Under the pieces are notes generated by a model, which had not been told where the DNA came from, searched no databases, and saw only the letters and a list, made by a program, of their open reading frames with translations. A DNA stretch of 64,000 bases from Burkholderia glumae LMG 2196 = ATCC 33617 (lineage in GTDB: Bacteria > Pseudomonadota > Gammaproteobacteria > Burkholderiales > Burkholderiaceae), in NCBI RefSeq assembly GCF_000960995.1, contig NZ_CP009435.1, positions 2,170,001 to 2,234,000 on the forward strand, read 5' to 3'. The position numbers were made by a program, and so were the translations under genes. Below are positions 18,621 to 26,405 of this stretch, piece by piece; position 1 is the stretch's first letter; every line of letters begins with the position of its first letter.

Positions 18621-19370
18621 GTGCGAATTTTCGATGACGATCGGCAGTTTTGGTGAAATGCGTGAGAGTCCGATGAATCAAGGGTTTGCCGGGGATGTTG
18701 TGGCGCATCAACCGAGTGCTATATAACAATATGAAATGAATTACGTAATGCAAGTGAGTTGCCCGGCGGGCTATTGAAATGGGCTTGGCAATGCATTTCG
18801 TTTTGTCGGGATACGTAGTATTGCGTAATTCGCCGCGCCTCGGCGCCACGGATTATCGATTCGGGTGCCGAGAATCGCTGCGCATTGGTATTTCGGAGTG
18901 GCGCCCCGATTTACTCGCGGCGTGGCGCGTGGCGCGTGGCGGACCGCCGTCATGGTGGACGCGACGCCTGGCGGTCCCGTGGCCGGGATTGCCGGAATTC
19001 AAGACGGCGCAATATGAATCACAAAATGATTTATGTGCCGGTGCCGTCGATTCGCCGGCCACCGGCTCGCCGTCATGGAATTTGCATGCGCCGATTTGAA
19101 TGCGCCGGGTAATCCCCGGTAACCGATTTCCACGGTCGACAATTTAAGCGAAACCACCGAAAATCCCGACGGCATGGGATACTCAGCAATTAGAAATCCA
19201 TTGCGCCGAAGCGGGCCGGCATCGGGCCGCCAGACGGCGGCCGGTTCGCGCGGCATTCGCACCGGCCGGCCGCCGGCGCGTGAATCAGGGGCCAATCAGG
19301 CGGCCCTTATGCCGAGGCGCCGCTTTCGGCATGGCAAGAACCTATTAGACAAGACAGGAGACAGCAGTCC

Positions 19371-19592
19371 ATGCAGCCATTCTCCGCCATTGCGAGCGCG
19401 AGGCAGGTTGTCGAGTCGCAGAGCCCCGGGTCGTTCGCGATCCGCATGGCGCGGCCGCCGGGGCGTGCCTCACGCGCGGGGCCGGGCGGCACCGGCCCAT
19501 GGCACGCGCGCCCGGTGCGCGCCGGCCGCGGGCGGGAGCCCATGACGGCGGGCGCCGCCGCGCTCGCGGCCGGCTTGCCCGCGCGGGAGTAA
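19371..19592 (+). CDS. Possible small ORF just upstream of luxR
   Basis: A 73-codon frame, MQPFSAIASARQVVESQS at its start, with an AGGAG element about 11 bp upstream. It ends with TAA only 3 bp before the luxR ATG, so it could be translationally coupled to it. The second half is low-complexity Gly/Ala/Arg/Pro. No homologue is recognised. It may be a leader peptide or chance. Confidence 0.3.
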   Translation: MQPFSAIASARQVVESQSPGSFAIRMARPPGRASRAGPGGTGPWHARPVRAGRGREPMTAGAAALAAGLPARE

Positions 19593-19595
19593 GAC

Positions 19596-20321
19596 ATGAC
19601 GGGCGGTGAAACCAGCAAGGCGTCGCCGTCGATTCGGCTGGGCGAAGACCCCAGCCTGGCCGTGCTGATCGAGCATCTGCCGGCCGAGATCGATTGCCCG
19701 TTCGCCTATGTCATGATCGACAAGAATTCGCTGGAGCTTGGATGCTTCCTTTCGAGTTATCCGATCCGCTTGCAGCAGGAATATCGGCGCCGTGCATTGC
19801 ACCGCGTCGATCCGGTGGTCCTGCATGCGATCCAGAGCGTCGCGCCGTTTTCGTGGGCCGAGGCATTCAGGCAGCAGCGCGTGCCCGATCCATCGGAATT
19901 CGATGCGCTGCGCCGCGAATTCGGGCTTCACGACGGCTACGTGTTCACGGTCCACGATCCGTACCAGTACGTGGGCATGCTCAGCTTTTTCAATCGCGGC
20001 GGGCGGCCCGAGTTCCGGGCCGAGATCGAGCGCGTGAAGGGTGCGATGCAGCTCGCGCTGGTGCTGTTTCACAGCAGGATCAATGCGAAGCCGCCCGACT
20101 CCCGGCACCGCGTCGAGTCGCTGACGCTGCGCGAGCGCACCGTTCTCAAATGGGCCGCCATGGGCAAGTCGTACAGCGAGATCGCCGATATTTGCGGGAT
20201 TCGCGAGCGCACGGTCAAGTACCACATGGCGAACGTCGTGCAGAAGCTCGACGTGTCCACCGCCAAGCAGGCCGTGATCGTCGCGTCGAGGCTCGGGCTG
20301 GCCGCGTTGAGCGAGGGCTGA
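19596..20321 (+). CDS. LuxR-type regulator with autoinducer-binding domain (LuxR solo)
   Basis: A 241-residue regulator. The N-terminal domain shows the acyl-homoserine-lactone-binding pattern SYPIRLQQEYRRRALHRVDP followed by PFSW and GYVF. Tyr63, Asp72, Pro73, Trp87 and Gly114 match the conserved positions Tyr61, Asp70, Pro71, Trp85 and Gly113 of TraR-type proteins. The position equivalent to Trp57 is Leu59. The C-terminal HTH is LTLRERTVLKWAAMGKSYSE followed by RERTVKYHMANVVQKL. No luxI synthase lies in the window, so it is a solo receptor. It has a GGAG ribosome site and probably controls the adjacent leftward cluster. Confidence 0.9.
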   Translation: MTGGETSKASPSIRLGEDPSLAVLIEHLPAEIDCPFAYVMIDKNSLELGCFLSSYPIRLQQEYRRRALHRVDPVVLHAIQSVAPFSWAEAFRQQRVPDPSEFDALRREFGLHDGYVFTVHDPYQYVGMLSFFNRGGRPEFRAEIERVKGAMQLALVLFHSRINAKPPDSRHRVESLTLRERTVLKWAAMGKSYSEIADICGIRERTVKYHMANVVQKLDVSTAKQAVIVASRLGLAALSEG

Positions 20322-20346
20322 CGCGGCCGGGCGGGGCGCCGTGCAT

Positions 20347-21459
20347 TCACGCGCAGGCGCCGCCGTCGGGCCGCGCTTGGCGCGGGACGAGTTCGCCGAG
20401 CCCGTAGCGGTCGAGGGCCCGCGCCAGGTCGGCGCCGGCGAGCTGCCCTTGCCGGGCGAGCGCATCGAGGGCGCGGTAGGCGATCCAGCGCCGGTCCGGA
20501 CACTGGTTCGGCGCGAACGTGTCGGCGCCGATCGCGCTGAACGGCGCGTCGAGATAGGGGCCCAGCTGGGCGGCGACGAACTCGGCGTAGGCCGTCACGG
20601 CGAGGACCGGCTGCCGGCTGCGGTTCAGGCAGGCATGCAGGTGCGAGGTTCGGCGCGCACAGCTGCCGAGGCTGGCGTTCCAGCGCTGCGCGTCGGCCGA
20701 GTCGCGCGCGAGCCGGGTGTAGCTCGGACAGCTCCACACCTCGCTGTCGACGCCCCAGTCGTCCTTGAGCAACTGCGCCGCAGCACGCACCTCGCGCAGC
20801 ACCAGCCCGGCGCCGAGCAGCCGGATCTGCGGCTGGGACGCCTTCGGCTCCGACAGGCGATACATGCCGAGATAGGCCTGGGTCCGGTCGCAGCGCAGCG
20901 CCTCGATGGGCTCGCCGTGCAGTGTCAGATAGCAGAAGCCGGGCTCGCCCTTCATGTAGAGATCGTGCAGCGCGCCGGCCACGATCGCCTTGACCTCCTC
21001 GCCGCAGGCCGGATCGAACGGCATGCACTGGCGGTTCGAGGCGAGCCAGAGCGGCAGCCACGGGTGCGCGCCCTTGGCCCAGCGCGACGGCGACGATTCG
21101 ATGTCGTTGAGGATGATGCCGCGCTCCGCGGTCTGGGCGGTGAGCATCGAGAGATGGCGCGAGGTGGGGGACTGCGTGAGGTAGAACAGCGGGCGCTCGT
21201 CGTTGCGCGCTCGCTCGCTGATCCACAGCGGCCAGGCACCGATCGCCGCGTTGCGCTGCTGCTGCTCGGCACGATCGTCGACGAACCAGAACTGGCCGTC
21301 GACCGTGGCGTCCTGATGCAGGTCGCGGATCAGCGCCGACACGGTGAGCAGGGGCGAATCGTGTTCGCCTGCGTCGCCGCGGGTGTCCTCGATGCAGCGG
21401 ATGCAGGCTTGCGCGGCATGCTCCGTGTGTCGGGTGCGTTTGAGAAGCATCGTGTCCAT
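20347..21459 (-). CDS. E1-like protein lacking the ThDP-binding domain
   Basis: A 370-residue intact protein homologous only to the Pyr and C-terminal domains of homodimeric 2-oxo acid dehydrogenase E1. Matching segments include LLGAGLVLREVRAAAQLLKD (compare LMGSGSILREVIAAAELLKQ in the full E1 at 8096-10768), GVDSEVWSCPSYTRLARDS and a C-terminal LARALDRYGL. The entire GDG...N ThDP/Mg domain is absent, and the EGINE Glu that activates ThDP is not seen. Alone it cannot be a normal E1. It may be a pseudoenzyme, a partner for another protein, or have a new role. It follows the GST gene by 79 bp on the same strand and converges with luxR. Confidence 0.8.
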   Translation of the reverse strand: MDTMLLKRTRHTEHAAQACIRCIEDTRGDAGEHDSPLLTVSALIRDLHQDATVDGQFWFVDDRAEQQQRNAAIGAWPLWISERARNDERPLFYLTQSPTSRHLSMLTAQTAERGIILNDIESSPSRWAKGAHPWLPLWLASNRQCMPFDPACGEEVKAIVAGALHDLYMKGEPGFCYLTLHGEPIEALRCDRTQAYLGMYRLSEPKASQPQIRLLGAGLVLREVRAAAQLLKDDWGVDSEVWSCPSYTRLARDSADAQRWNASLGSCARRTSHLHACLNRSRQPVLAVTAYAEFVAAQLGPYLDAPFSAIGADTFAPNQCPDRRWIAYRALDALARQGQLAGADLARALDRYGLGELVPRQARPDGGACA

Positions 21460-21538
21460 GCTGAAGCCTCGGATGGCGGTGCTGCGTGGGTCGGGCGCGG
21501 CGGCGACGCGAGCGGCTCGCGCCGCGCGGGTGCCGCCC

Positions 21539-22165
21539 TTATCCGGCCTTCACGGCGGCCAGCCCGTCGCGCACCGCGGGCCGCTTTTCGAGCGCGTCGA
21601 GCCACCGCTGTACGTGGGAATATGGCGTGGGATCGATGCCGAGTTCGTCGTAGGTGCGCAGCCACGGAAACGCGGCGATGTCGGCGATCGTGTACTGATT
21701 GCCGGCAAGATAGGGAAAGGCGCCGAGCTGGCGGTCCACCACGCCGTACAGCCGGTGCGTTTCGTTGTGGTAGCGATGGATGGCCTCGGTGTTGCCCGTC
21801 TTCGAGCCGTGCGTGAACCACCACAGCTGGCCGAGCATCGGGCCGATCGCGCCCATCTGGAACTGCAGCCACTGGTTGATGACGGCCTGCTCGCGATAGT
21901 CCTTCGGCCACAGCAGGCCGTGCTTCGAGGCGAGATAGGTCAGGATCGCGCCGGATTCCCACAGCGTCACGCCGGCCTCGTGGTCGACGATGACGGGAAT
22001 TTTCCCGTTGGGGTTGAGCTTGAGGAAGGCCGGCTCGCGCTGCTCGCCTTTCGACAGATTCAGATTCACCTGTTCGTAGCTGAGCTTGGCTTCGCACAGG
22101 AAGATGCTTATCTTCTGCCCGTTCGGCGTATCCGCCGTATAGAAGGTGAGACTGTTGGAGGTCAT
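21539..22165 (-). CDS. Glutathione S-transferase (YfcG/YghU-like)
   Basis: A 208-residue GST. The thioredoxin-like N-terminal half contains TPNGQKISIFLCEAKLSYE and the glutathione-binding LNPNGKIPVIVDHEAG then ESGAILTYLA; the C-terminal helical half ends NQYTIADIAAFPWLRTYD. This pattern fits the nu-class disulfide-bond reductases. The ATG at 22165 was chosen because family homology starts at SLTFYTADTPNG. It forms a two-gene unit with the truncated E1-like gene. A perfect 36-bp palindrome lies 30 bp upstream of the start. In a nitroimidazole cluster it might detoxify reactive intermediates (inference). Confidence 0.88.
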   Translation of the reverse strand: MTSNSLTFYTADTPNGQKISIFLCEAKLSYEQVNLNLSKGEQREPAFLKLNPNGKIPVIVDHEAGVTLWESGAILTYLASKHGLLWPKDYREQAVINQWLQFQMGAIGPMLGQLWWFTHGSKTGNTEAIHRYHNETHRLYGVVDRQLGAFPYLAGNQYTIADIAAFPWLRTYDELGIDPTPYSHVQRWLDALEKRPAVRDGLAAVKAG

Positions 22166-22194
22166 GGTGGCGCGTGCCCGCAGGTTGAACAGAG

Positions 22195-22230
22195 TTCCCG
22201 GTACGATTGCAAATGCAATCGTACCGGGAA
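22195..22230. promoter_or_regulatory. 36-bp perfect palindrome upstream of the GST gene
   Basis: TTCCCGGTACGATTGCA (22195-22211), a 2-nt spacer, then TGCAATCGTACCGGGAA (22214-22230): a 17-bp perfect inverted repeat. Position and symmetry suit an operator. The core ATTGCA resembles the MarR-side palindrome at 10877. Confidence 0.65.
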
Positions 22231-22475
22231 GCTCACCGGCACGCAAGCGCGCGAGGCCGCGCCGGGATGGCGCGCCAAACCATCGGTTTCGCGGCATCGC
22301 CGAGCGCGTTCGTGGGTGCTTCGCGTCGCGATTTGCATCGGATTGTCCGCGCCTGCCGTGCGCGCTCCCGCTAAGCTGGGGTCATCCCGTCGTCGTCGAG
22401 GCGGCGTGCGCGGCAGCGCCGCGAACGCGTTCGGCCGGACGGGAAACATCAACGATCCGCTACAGCGAGGCCACC
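22231..22475. other. Intergenic region between the GST palindrome and the lysis pair
   Basis: About 245 bp, GC-rich. No gene was recognised. At its end a 17-codon frame (22476-22529, MNHYVMLRKSIGFGGKL) ends in an ATGA overlap with the endolysin start and may couple its translation. Confidence 0.35.
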
Positions 22476-22525
22476 ATGAATCATTACGTCATGCTTAGGA
22501 AGTCAATCGGATTCGGAGGGAAGCT

Positions 22526-23077
22526 ATGAGCAAGGTTCCCGACGATTACATCAACGACGTGATCGCGCGCGAGGGCGGCTACGTCAACAATCCAGACGAC
22601 CGCGGCGGCGAGACGAACTTCGGCATCACGGCGGCCACGGCGCGCGCGTTCGGCTACCAGGGCGCGATGCGGGACCTGCCGCGCGAGCTGGCCGCGCAGA
22701 TCTATCGGCAGAACTACTGGACGGCGCCGCATTTCGACCAGATCGCCGCGCTCGACGAGACGCTGGCGGCCAAGCTGCTCGACATCGGCGTCAACATGGG
22801 GCCGGCCACCGGGGTGAAGTTCATGCAGCGCGCGCTGAACGTGCTGAACGTGCCGAACCAGCCGGCCGTGACGGTCGACGGCCAGGTCGGGCCGGCCACC
22901 GTGGCGCTGCTGCGCGCCTTCTATGCGCAGCGCGGCAGCGCGGGCCAGCCGGTGCTGAAGGGCATGGTCGCCGCGCAGCAGTCGGTGCGCTACATCGAGC
23001 TGGCGGAGCAGAACGCCAGCCAGAAGACCTTCGAGTACGGTTGGCAGCTGAATCGGGCATTGGGAGGAACGGCATGA
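22526..23077 (+). CDS. Phage-type endolysin, glycoside hydrolase family 108
   Basis: A 183-residue peptidoglycan hydrolase. The N-terminus has the GH108 signature AREGGYVNNPDDRGGETNFG with the catalytic Glu in EGGY. The second half carries a peptidoglycan-binding segment (AVTVDGQVGPATVALLRAF). There is no signal peptide, so it depends on the neighbouring holin for access to the wall. A GGAGGG ribosome site precedes the ATG at 22526. The pair stands without any structural phage genes, so it is a prophage remnant or a lysis/release cassette with another use. Confidence 0.9.
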   Translation: MSKVPDDYINDVIAREGGYVNNPDDRGGETNFGITAATARAFGYQGAMRDLPRELAAQIYRQNYWTAPHFDQIAALDETLAAKLLDIGVNMGPATGVKFMQRALNVLNVPNQPAVTVDGQVGPATVALLRAFYAQRGSAGQPVLKGMVAAQQSVRYIELAEQNASQKTFEYGWQLNRALGGTA

Positions 23078-23673
23078 GCACCTGGGGCGATGTGGCAGCG
23101 GAAGTCTCGAAGGTCGCGCCGATCCTCGGCAACGCGGTGCCCGGCGTGGGCACGCTGGTCGGCTCCGGGGTGGGGCTCGCCGCGTCGGTGATCGCCAAGG
23201 CGCTCGGCACCGATCCGTCGCCCGACAGCGTGATGGGCGCGCTGGTGAACGATCCCGAGGCCGCCGGCAAGCTGAAGCAGGCGGAGATGGATCACGAGCG
23301 CGATCTCGCGCAAATCGCCGCGCAGCGCGAGCAGACCGAACTGTCGGCGCGCACGGCGCTGTACAGCGCCGAGGCCGCCGACCGCGACAGCGCGCGCAAG
23401 CTGGCCGCCAAGCAGCCGGGCGACTGGGTGCGCCCAACCATCACGTTCGGGCTGCTGTTCGGCGCGATCGCGATTCTGGTGTTCGTGTTCCACGGCAATG
23501 CGTCGCTCCTGAAGGACGCCACCACCAGCCTGACGGTGGGCACGGTGATCGGCTACTGGTTCAACGAGCTGAAGCAGACGCTGTCGTTCTGGTTCGGCAC
23601 GACCAGCGACGCGACGGCGACCAATGCCAAGGTCGCGGACTTCGCGGTGTCGCCGGGCGCGACAGGCAAGTAG
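23074..23673 (+). CDS. Holin-family protein
   Basis: A 199-residue protein beginning MSTWGDVAAEVSKVAPILGN. It has a glycine-rich hydrophobic N-terminal region (GVGTLVGSGVGLAASVIAKA), a charged helix, and two more hydrophobic segments (PTITFGLLFGAIAILVFVF and TVGTVIGYWFNE), matching the three-TM holin families of Burkholderia phages. It should form pores in the inner membrane. Its ATG overlaps the endolysin stop (ATGA), showing co-translation. No Rz/Rz1 spanin genes were seen. Confidence 0.85.
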   Translation: MSTWGDVAAEVSKVAPILGNAVPGVGTLVGSGVGLAASVIAKALGTDPSPDSVMGALVNDPEAAGKLKQAEMDHERDLAQIAAQREQTELSARTALYSAEAADRDSARKLAAKQPGDWVRPTITFGLLFGAIAILVFVFHGNASLLKDATTSLTVGTVIGYWFNELKQTLSFWFGTTSDATATNAKVADFAVSPGATGK

Positions 23674-23743
23674 CGGGCGGCGCGGGCGGCCGGTGCCGTC
23701 GCGCCGTCGCGGCGGACCGGGCTGCGCCGCGGCGGCGCGCATG

Positions 23744-24076
23744 TCAGCGGCCGCGCGCGCCGGTCTCAGCGGCGTGCCCGCGTGCGGCGCGCGGCTTGAA
23801 CGTGAGCGGGCTTTCGTCCGGCGGCGGGCCGCCGGAAGTGCCGCAGCCGCCGCAGGCCGAGCAGCCCGAGCCGCAGCCGCCGCCCGCGGCGGCGCCCGCT
23901 GCGAGGCGCCGCCCGAGCCAGCGCAGCGCCGGGTGGCGTCGCGCCGCCAGGCGCTCGGCCAGTGCCGTCTGGCGGCGCGCCGCCCAGGCCGGCGCGAGCT
24001 GGCGCGCCGTCACCACGCCACTCGCGATCACCGCCACGCCGATCACCGCGTACTGCCACCCGGACCCGCCGCTCAC
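23744..24076 (-). CDS. Small Cys-rich membrane protein of the feo operon
   Basis: A 110-residue protein with one N-terminal transmembrane helix (QYAVIGVAVIASGVVTARQL) and a Cys/Gly-rich cluster GGGCGSGCSACGGCGTSGG near the C-terminus (four Cys). The start is a GTG whose bases overlap the feoB stop (GTGA), so it is translated with feoB. It takes the place held by feoC in enterobacteria but is not homologous to it. It resembles small Feo-linked proteins of beta-proteobacteria (DUF6587 type). The Cys cluster may bind iron; this is an inference. Confidence 0.75.
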   Translation of the reverse strand: MSGGSGWQYAVIGVAVIASGVVTARQLAPAWAARRQTALAERLAARRHPALRWLGRRLAAGAAAGGGCGSGCSACGGCGTSGGPPPDESPLTFKPRAARGHAAETGARGR

Positions 24077-25941
24077 AGCAAGGCCCGCGCGATCTGATAG
24101 GTGACGAGCGACGCCGCGTAGGCCATCCCGAACATGTAGCAGAACGAGATCGCGACGTTCCTCCACGACTGCGTCTCGCGCCGGATCACCGCGAGCGTCG
24201 ACATGCATTGCGGCGCGAACGCGAACCAGGCCATCAGCGACAGCGCGCTGGCCAGCGAGAAGTTCGCGCTCAGCGCGTGGGCGAGGCCGGTGAGGTCGGC
24301 CTCGCCGCCGCTCACCGCGTAGACGGTGGCGAGCGCGGCCACGGCGGTCTCGCGGGCCGCGAACGCCGGAATCAGCGACAGGCTGATCTGCCAGTTGAAG
24401 CCGAGCGGAGCGAAGATGGTCTGCAGGCTGCGGCCGAGGTAGCCGGCGAACGTGTAGTCGATGGCCGGGCCGGTCGCGCCGGCGGGCGGCGACGGGAACG
24501 TCGAGACGAACCACATCAGTACCGTCAGCGCGAGGATCACGCCGGTCAGCCGCTTGAGGAAGATCGCGCCGCGCTCGCGCAGGCCGAGGGCGATGTCGCG
24601 CACGCGCGGCATGCGGTACGACGGCAGCTCCATCAGCAGCGCGTTTTCCTCGCGGTCGCCGCGCAGCTTCTTCATGACGAAGCCCACCAGCATCGCGCCG
24701 CCGATGCCGCCCGCGTAGAGCAGGAACAGCACGAGGCCCTGCAGGTTGAAGAGGTAGGCCACGCGATGCGCCGGGATGAACGCGCCGATCAGCAGCGCGT
24801 ACACGGGTAGCCGGGCCGAGCAGGTCATCAGCGGGGCCACCAGGATCGTAGCGAGCCGGTCGCGCGGGTCGGCGATGCTGCGCGTGCCGAGGATGCCGGG
24901 AATCGCGCAGGCAAAGCTCGACAGCAGCGGGATGAAGGAGCGGCCCGTCAGGCCCACCGACAGCATCATCCGGTCGAGCAGGAACGCCGCGCGCGGCAGG
25001 TAGCCCGATTCTTCCAGCACCAGGATGAACAGGAACAGCACGAGGATCTCCGGCAGGAAGCCGAGCACCGTGCCCAGGCCGGTCAGGATGCCGTCGGTGA
25101 GCAGGCTGCGCAGCGGCCCGTCGGGCAGCCACGCGCCGAGCACCGTGCCGAGCCAGCCGAAGCCGTCGCCGATCGCGTCGGTGAGCGGCTTGCCGATCGA
25201 GTAGACGGCCTGGAACGTGACGAACATCACGGCCGCGAGGATCAGCAGGCCGAACACGGGATGCAGCGCCCAGCGGTCGAGCCGGTCGTCGCGTGCGTCG
25301 GTGGCGCGCGGCATCGTCACGGCCGCGGCCAGCAGCGCGCGCGCCCGGGCGTGGATGTCGGCGGGCGGCGCGCCGGCGGTGCCGGCCGCGATCGCGGCGG
25401 GCGTGCCGGTGCGCGCGTCGTCACGGGGGGCGTGCGCGTCGAGCGCGGCGATCAGCGCATCGGCCCCGCCCCGCTTGACGGCCACCGTCTCGACGATCGG
25501 CAGGCCGAGCTCGCGTTCGAGCGTGGCGACGTCGATGCCGATGCCGCGCCGCGCGGCCTCGTCCATCATGTTCAAGGCCACCAGCACCGGCCGCCCGAGG
25601 CGCTGGATCTCGAGCAAGAAGCGCAGGTGCAGGCGCAGGTTGGTGGCGTCGATCACGCAGACGATCAGGTCCGGCACGGCCTCGCCGGCCTGGCGCCCGA
25701 GCAGCAGGTCGCGCGTGACGCGCTCGTCGGGGCTCGCCGATTCGAGGCTGTAGGCGCCGGGCAGATCGAGCAGGTGGAGGGTGCGGCCCGAGCGCGTGAG
25801 GCATTGCCCGGCCTTGCGCTCGACGGTCACGCCCGCGTAGTTCGCGACCTTCTGGCGTGCGCCGGTGAGCTGGTTGAAGAGGGCGGTCTTGCCGCAGTTG
25901 GGGCTGCCGACCAGGGCGACGCGCAGGGAAAGCGTACTCAT
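24073..25941 (-). CDS. feoB: Ferrous iron transport protein B
   Basis: A 622-residue Fe(II) transporter. The N-terminal G domain has GSPNCGKTALFNQLTG (G1), DLPGAYSLES (G3) and NMMDE (G4). The membrane part carries the Gate motifs (SFACAIPGILGTRSI and PLMTCSARLPVYALLIGAFI). It is shorter than the 770-residue E. coli protein, as is usual in this group. The ATG at 25941 overlaps the feoA stop (ATGA). It imports ferrous iron under low oxygen or acidic conditions, controlled through the Fur box upstream of feoA. Confidence 0.95.
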   Translation of the reverse strand: MSTLSLRVALVGSPNCGKTALFNQLTGARQKVANYAGVTVERKAGQCLTRSGRTLHLLDLPGAYSLESASPDERVTRDLLLGRQAGEAVPDLIVCVIDATNLRLHLRFLLEIQRLGRPVLVALNMMDEAARRGIGIDVATLERELGLPIVETVAVKRGGADALIAALDAHAPRDDARTGTPAAIAAGTAGAPPADIHARARALLAAAVTMPRATDARDDRLDRWALHPVFGLLILAAVMFVTFQAVYSIGKPLTDAIGDGFGWLGTVLGAWLPDGPLRSLLTDGILTGLGTVLGFLPEILVLFLFILVLEESGYLPRAAFLLDRMMLSVGLTGRSFIPLLSSFACAIPGILGTRSIADPRDRLATILVAPLMTCSARLPVYALLIGAFIPAHRVAYLFNLQGLVLFLLYAGGIGGAMLVGFVMKKLRGDREENALLMELPSYRMPRVRDIALGLRERGAIFLKRLTGVILALTVLMWFVSTFPSPPAGATGPAIDYTFAGYLGRSLQTIFAPLGFNWQISLSLIPAFAARETAVAALATVYAVSGGEADLTGLAHALSANFSLASALSLMAWFAFAPQCMSTLAVIRRETQSWRNVAISFCYMFGMAYAASLVTYQIARALL

Positions 25942-26183
25942 GACGACGGGGCCTCCGTGACCGTGACGCGCGCCGCTTCGGTGCGGCGCAGCGCGAACCG
26001 CGTGGAGCCGATCTGGATCAGTACCGGATCGGCGCGCCATGGGCCGTGCGCGACGACCCGCACCCGCTCCCCGGCGACGAAGCCCAGATCCCGCAGGCGC
26101 TGGGCGATCGGATCGGGCTGGGAGACGTTCGCGACATCGACGACGAGCGCCGGCACGTTCTTGGGTAAATGGCTGAGGAGCAT
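25938..26183 (-). CDS. feoA: Ferrous iron transport protein A
   Basis: An 81-residue SH3-like protein. Conserved segments are IAQRLRDLGFVAGERVRVVA and VLIQIGSTRFALRRTEAARV. It is a small cytosolic partner that modulates FeoB. First gene of the feoA-feoB-Cys-rich operon, with 4-bp overlaps throughout. Confidence 0.93.
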   Translation of the reverse strand: MLLSHLPKNVPALVVDVANVSQPDPIAQRLRDLGFVAGERVRVVAHGPWRADPVLIQIGSTRFALRRTEAARVTVTEAPSS

Positions 26184-26202
26184 CGCAGGGAAAATGTATG
26201 AA

Positions 26203-26222
26203 TAGCAATCGTTCTCATTATA
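26203..26222. promoter_or_regulatory. Fur box upstream of feoA
   Basis: On the minus strand the sequence reads TATAATGAGAACGATTGCTA, close to the Fur consensus of three TAAT/ATTA hexamers (GATAATGATAATCATTATC). It lies 20 bp upstream of the feoA start, as expected for iron repression. Confidence 0.7.
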
Positions 26223-26405
26223 TTGACGTGATGCGCCGCGCCGCTGCGAGTCGATCAAGTGGCGCTCATATGCGCCAATCTGCCGCGGCGTGGTCGGGGG
26301 CGAGCGGGAGAGGCCGGCGGCGCGCGTGGCCGTCCGCGGCGGGTGAGCGAGGGCGGCCGTGCGCGGCGGCGCGTGCGCGCCGCCCGCGGGCGCGGGGGCC
26401 CGGCC

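Larger units (their letters stand above)
18097..19370. other. AT-rich regulatory region upstream of the Rieske/cupin/roh cluster
   Basis: About 1.27 kb without a convincing gene. From about 18430 to 18790 the sequence is clearly more AT-rich than the surrounding DNA. It contains a palindrome TTCCCGATTCGGGAA (18496-18510), a short inverted repeat GAGTTTTCAAACTC (18541-18554) and a lux-box-like dyad (18605-18620). The small reading frames here lack ribosome sites and protein-like composition. Confidence 0.6.

Noticed and set aside
18547..19295. Small frames in the AT-rich control region
   Set aside because: They lack ribosome sites, homology and typical codon use; they are better explained as regulatory DNA.
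20347..21459. Idea that the E1-like gene is a frameshifted pseudogene
   Set aside because: The frame is uninterrupted, has its own start, follows the GST gene closely, and no E1 N-terminal sequence lies upstream in any frame.
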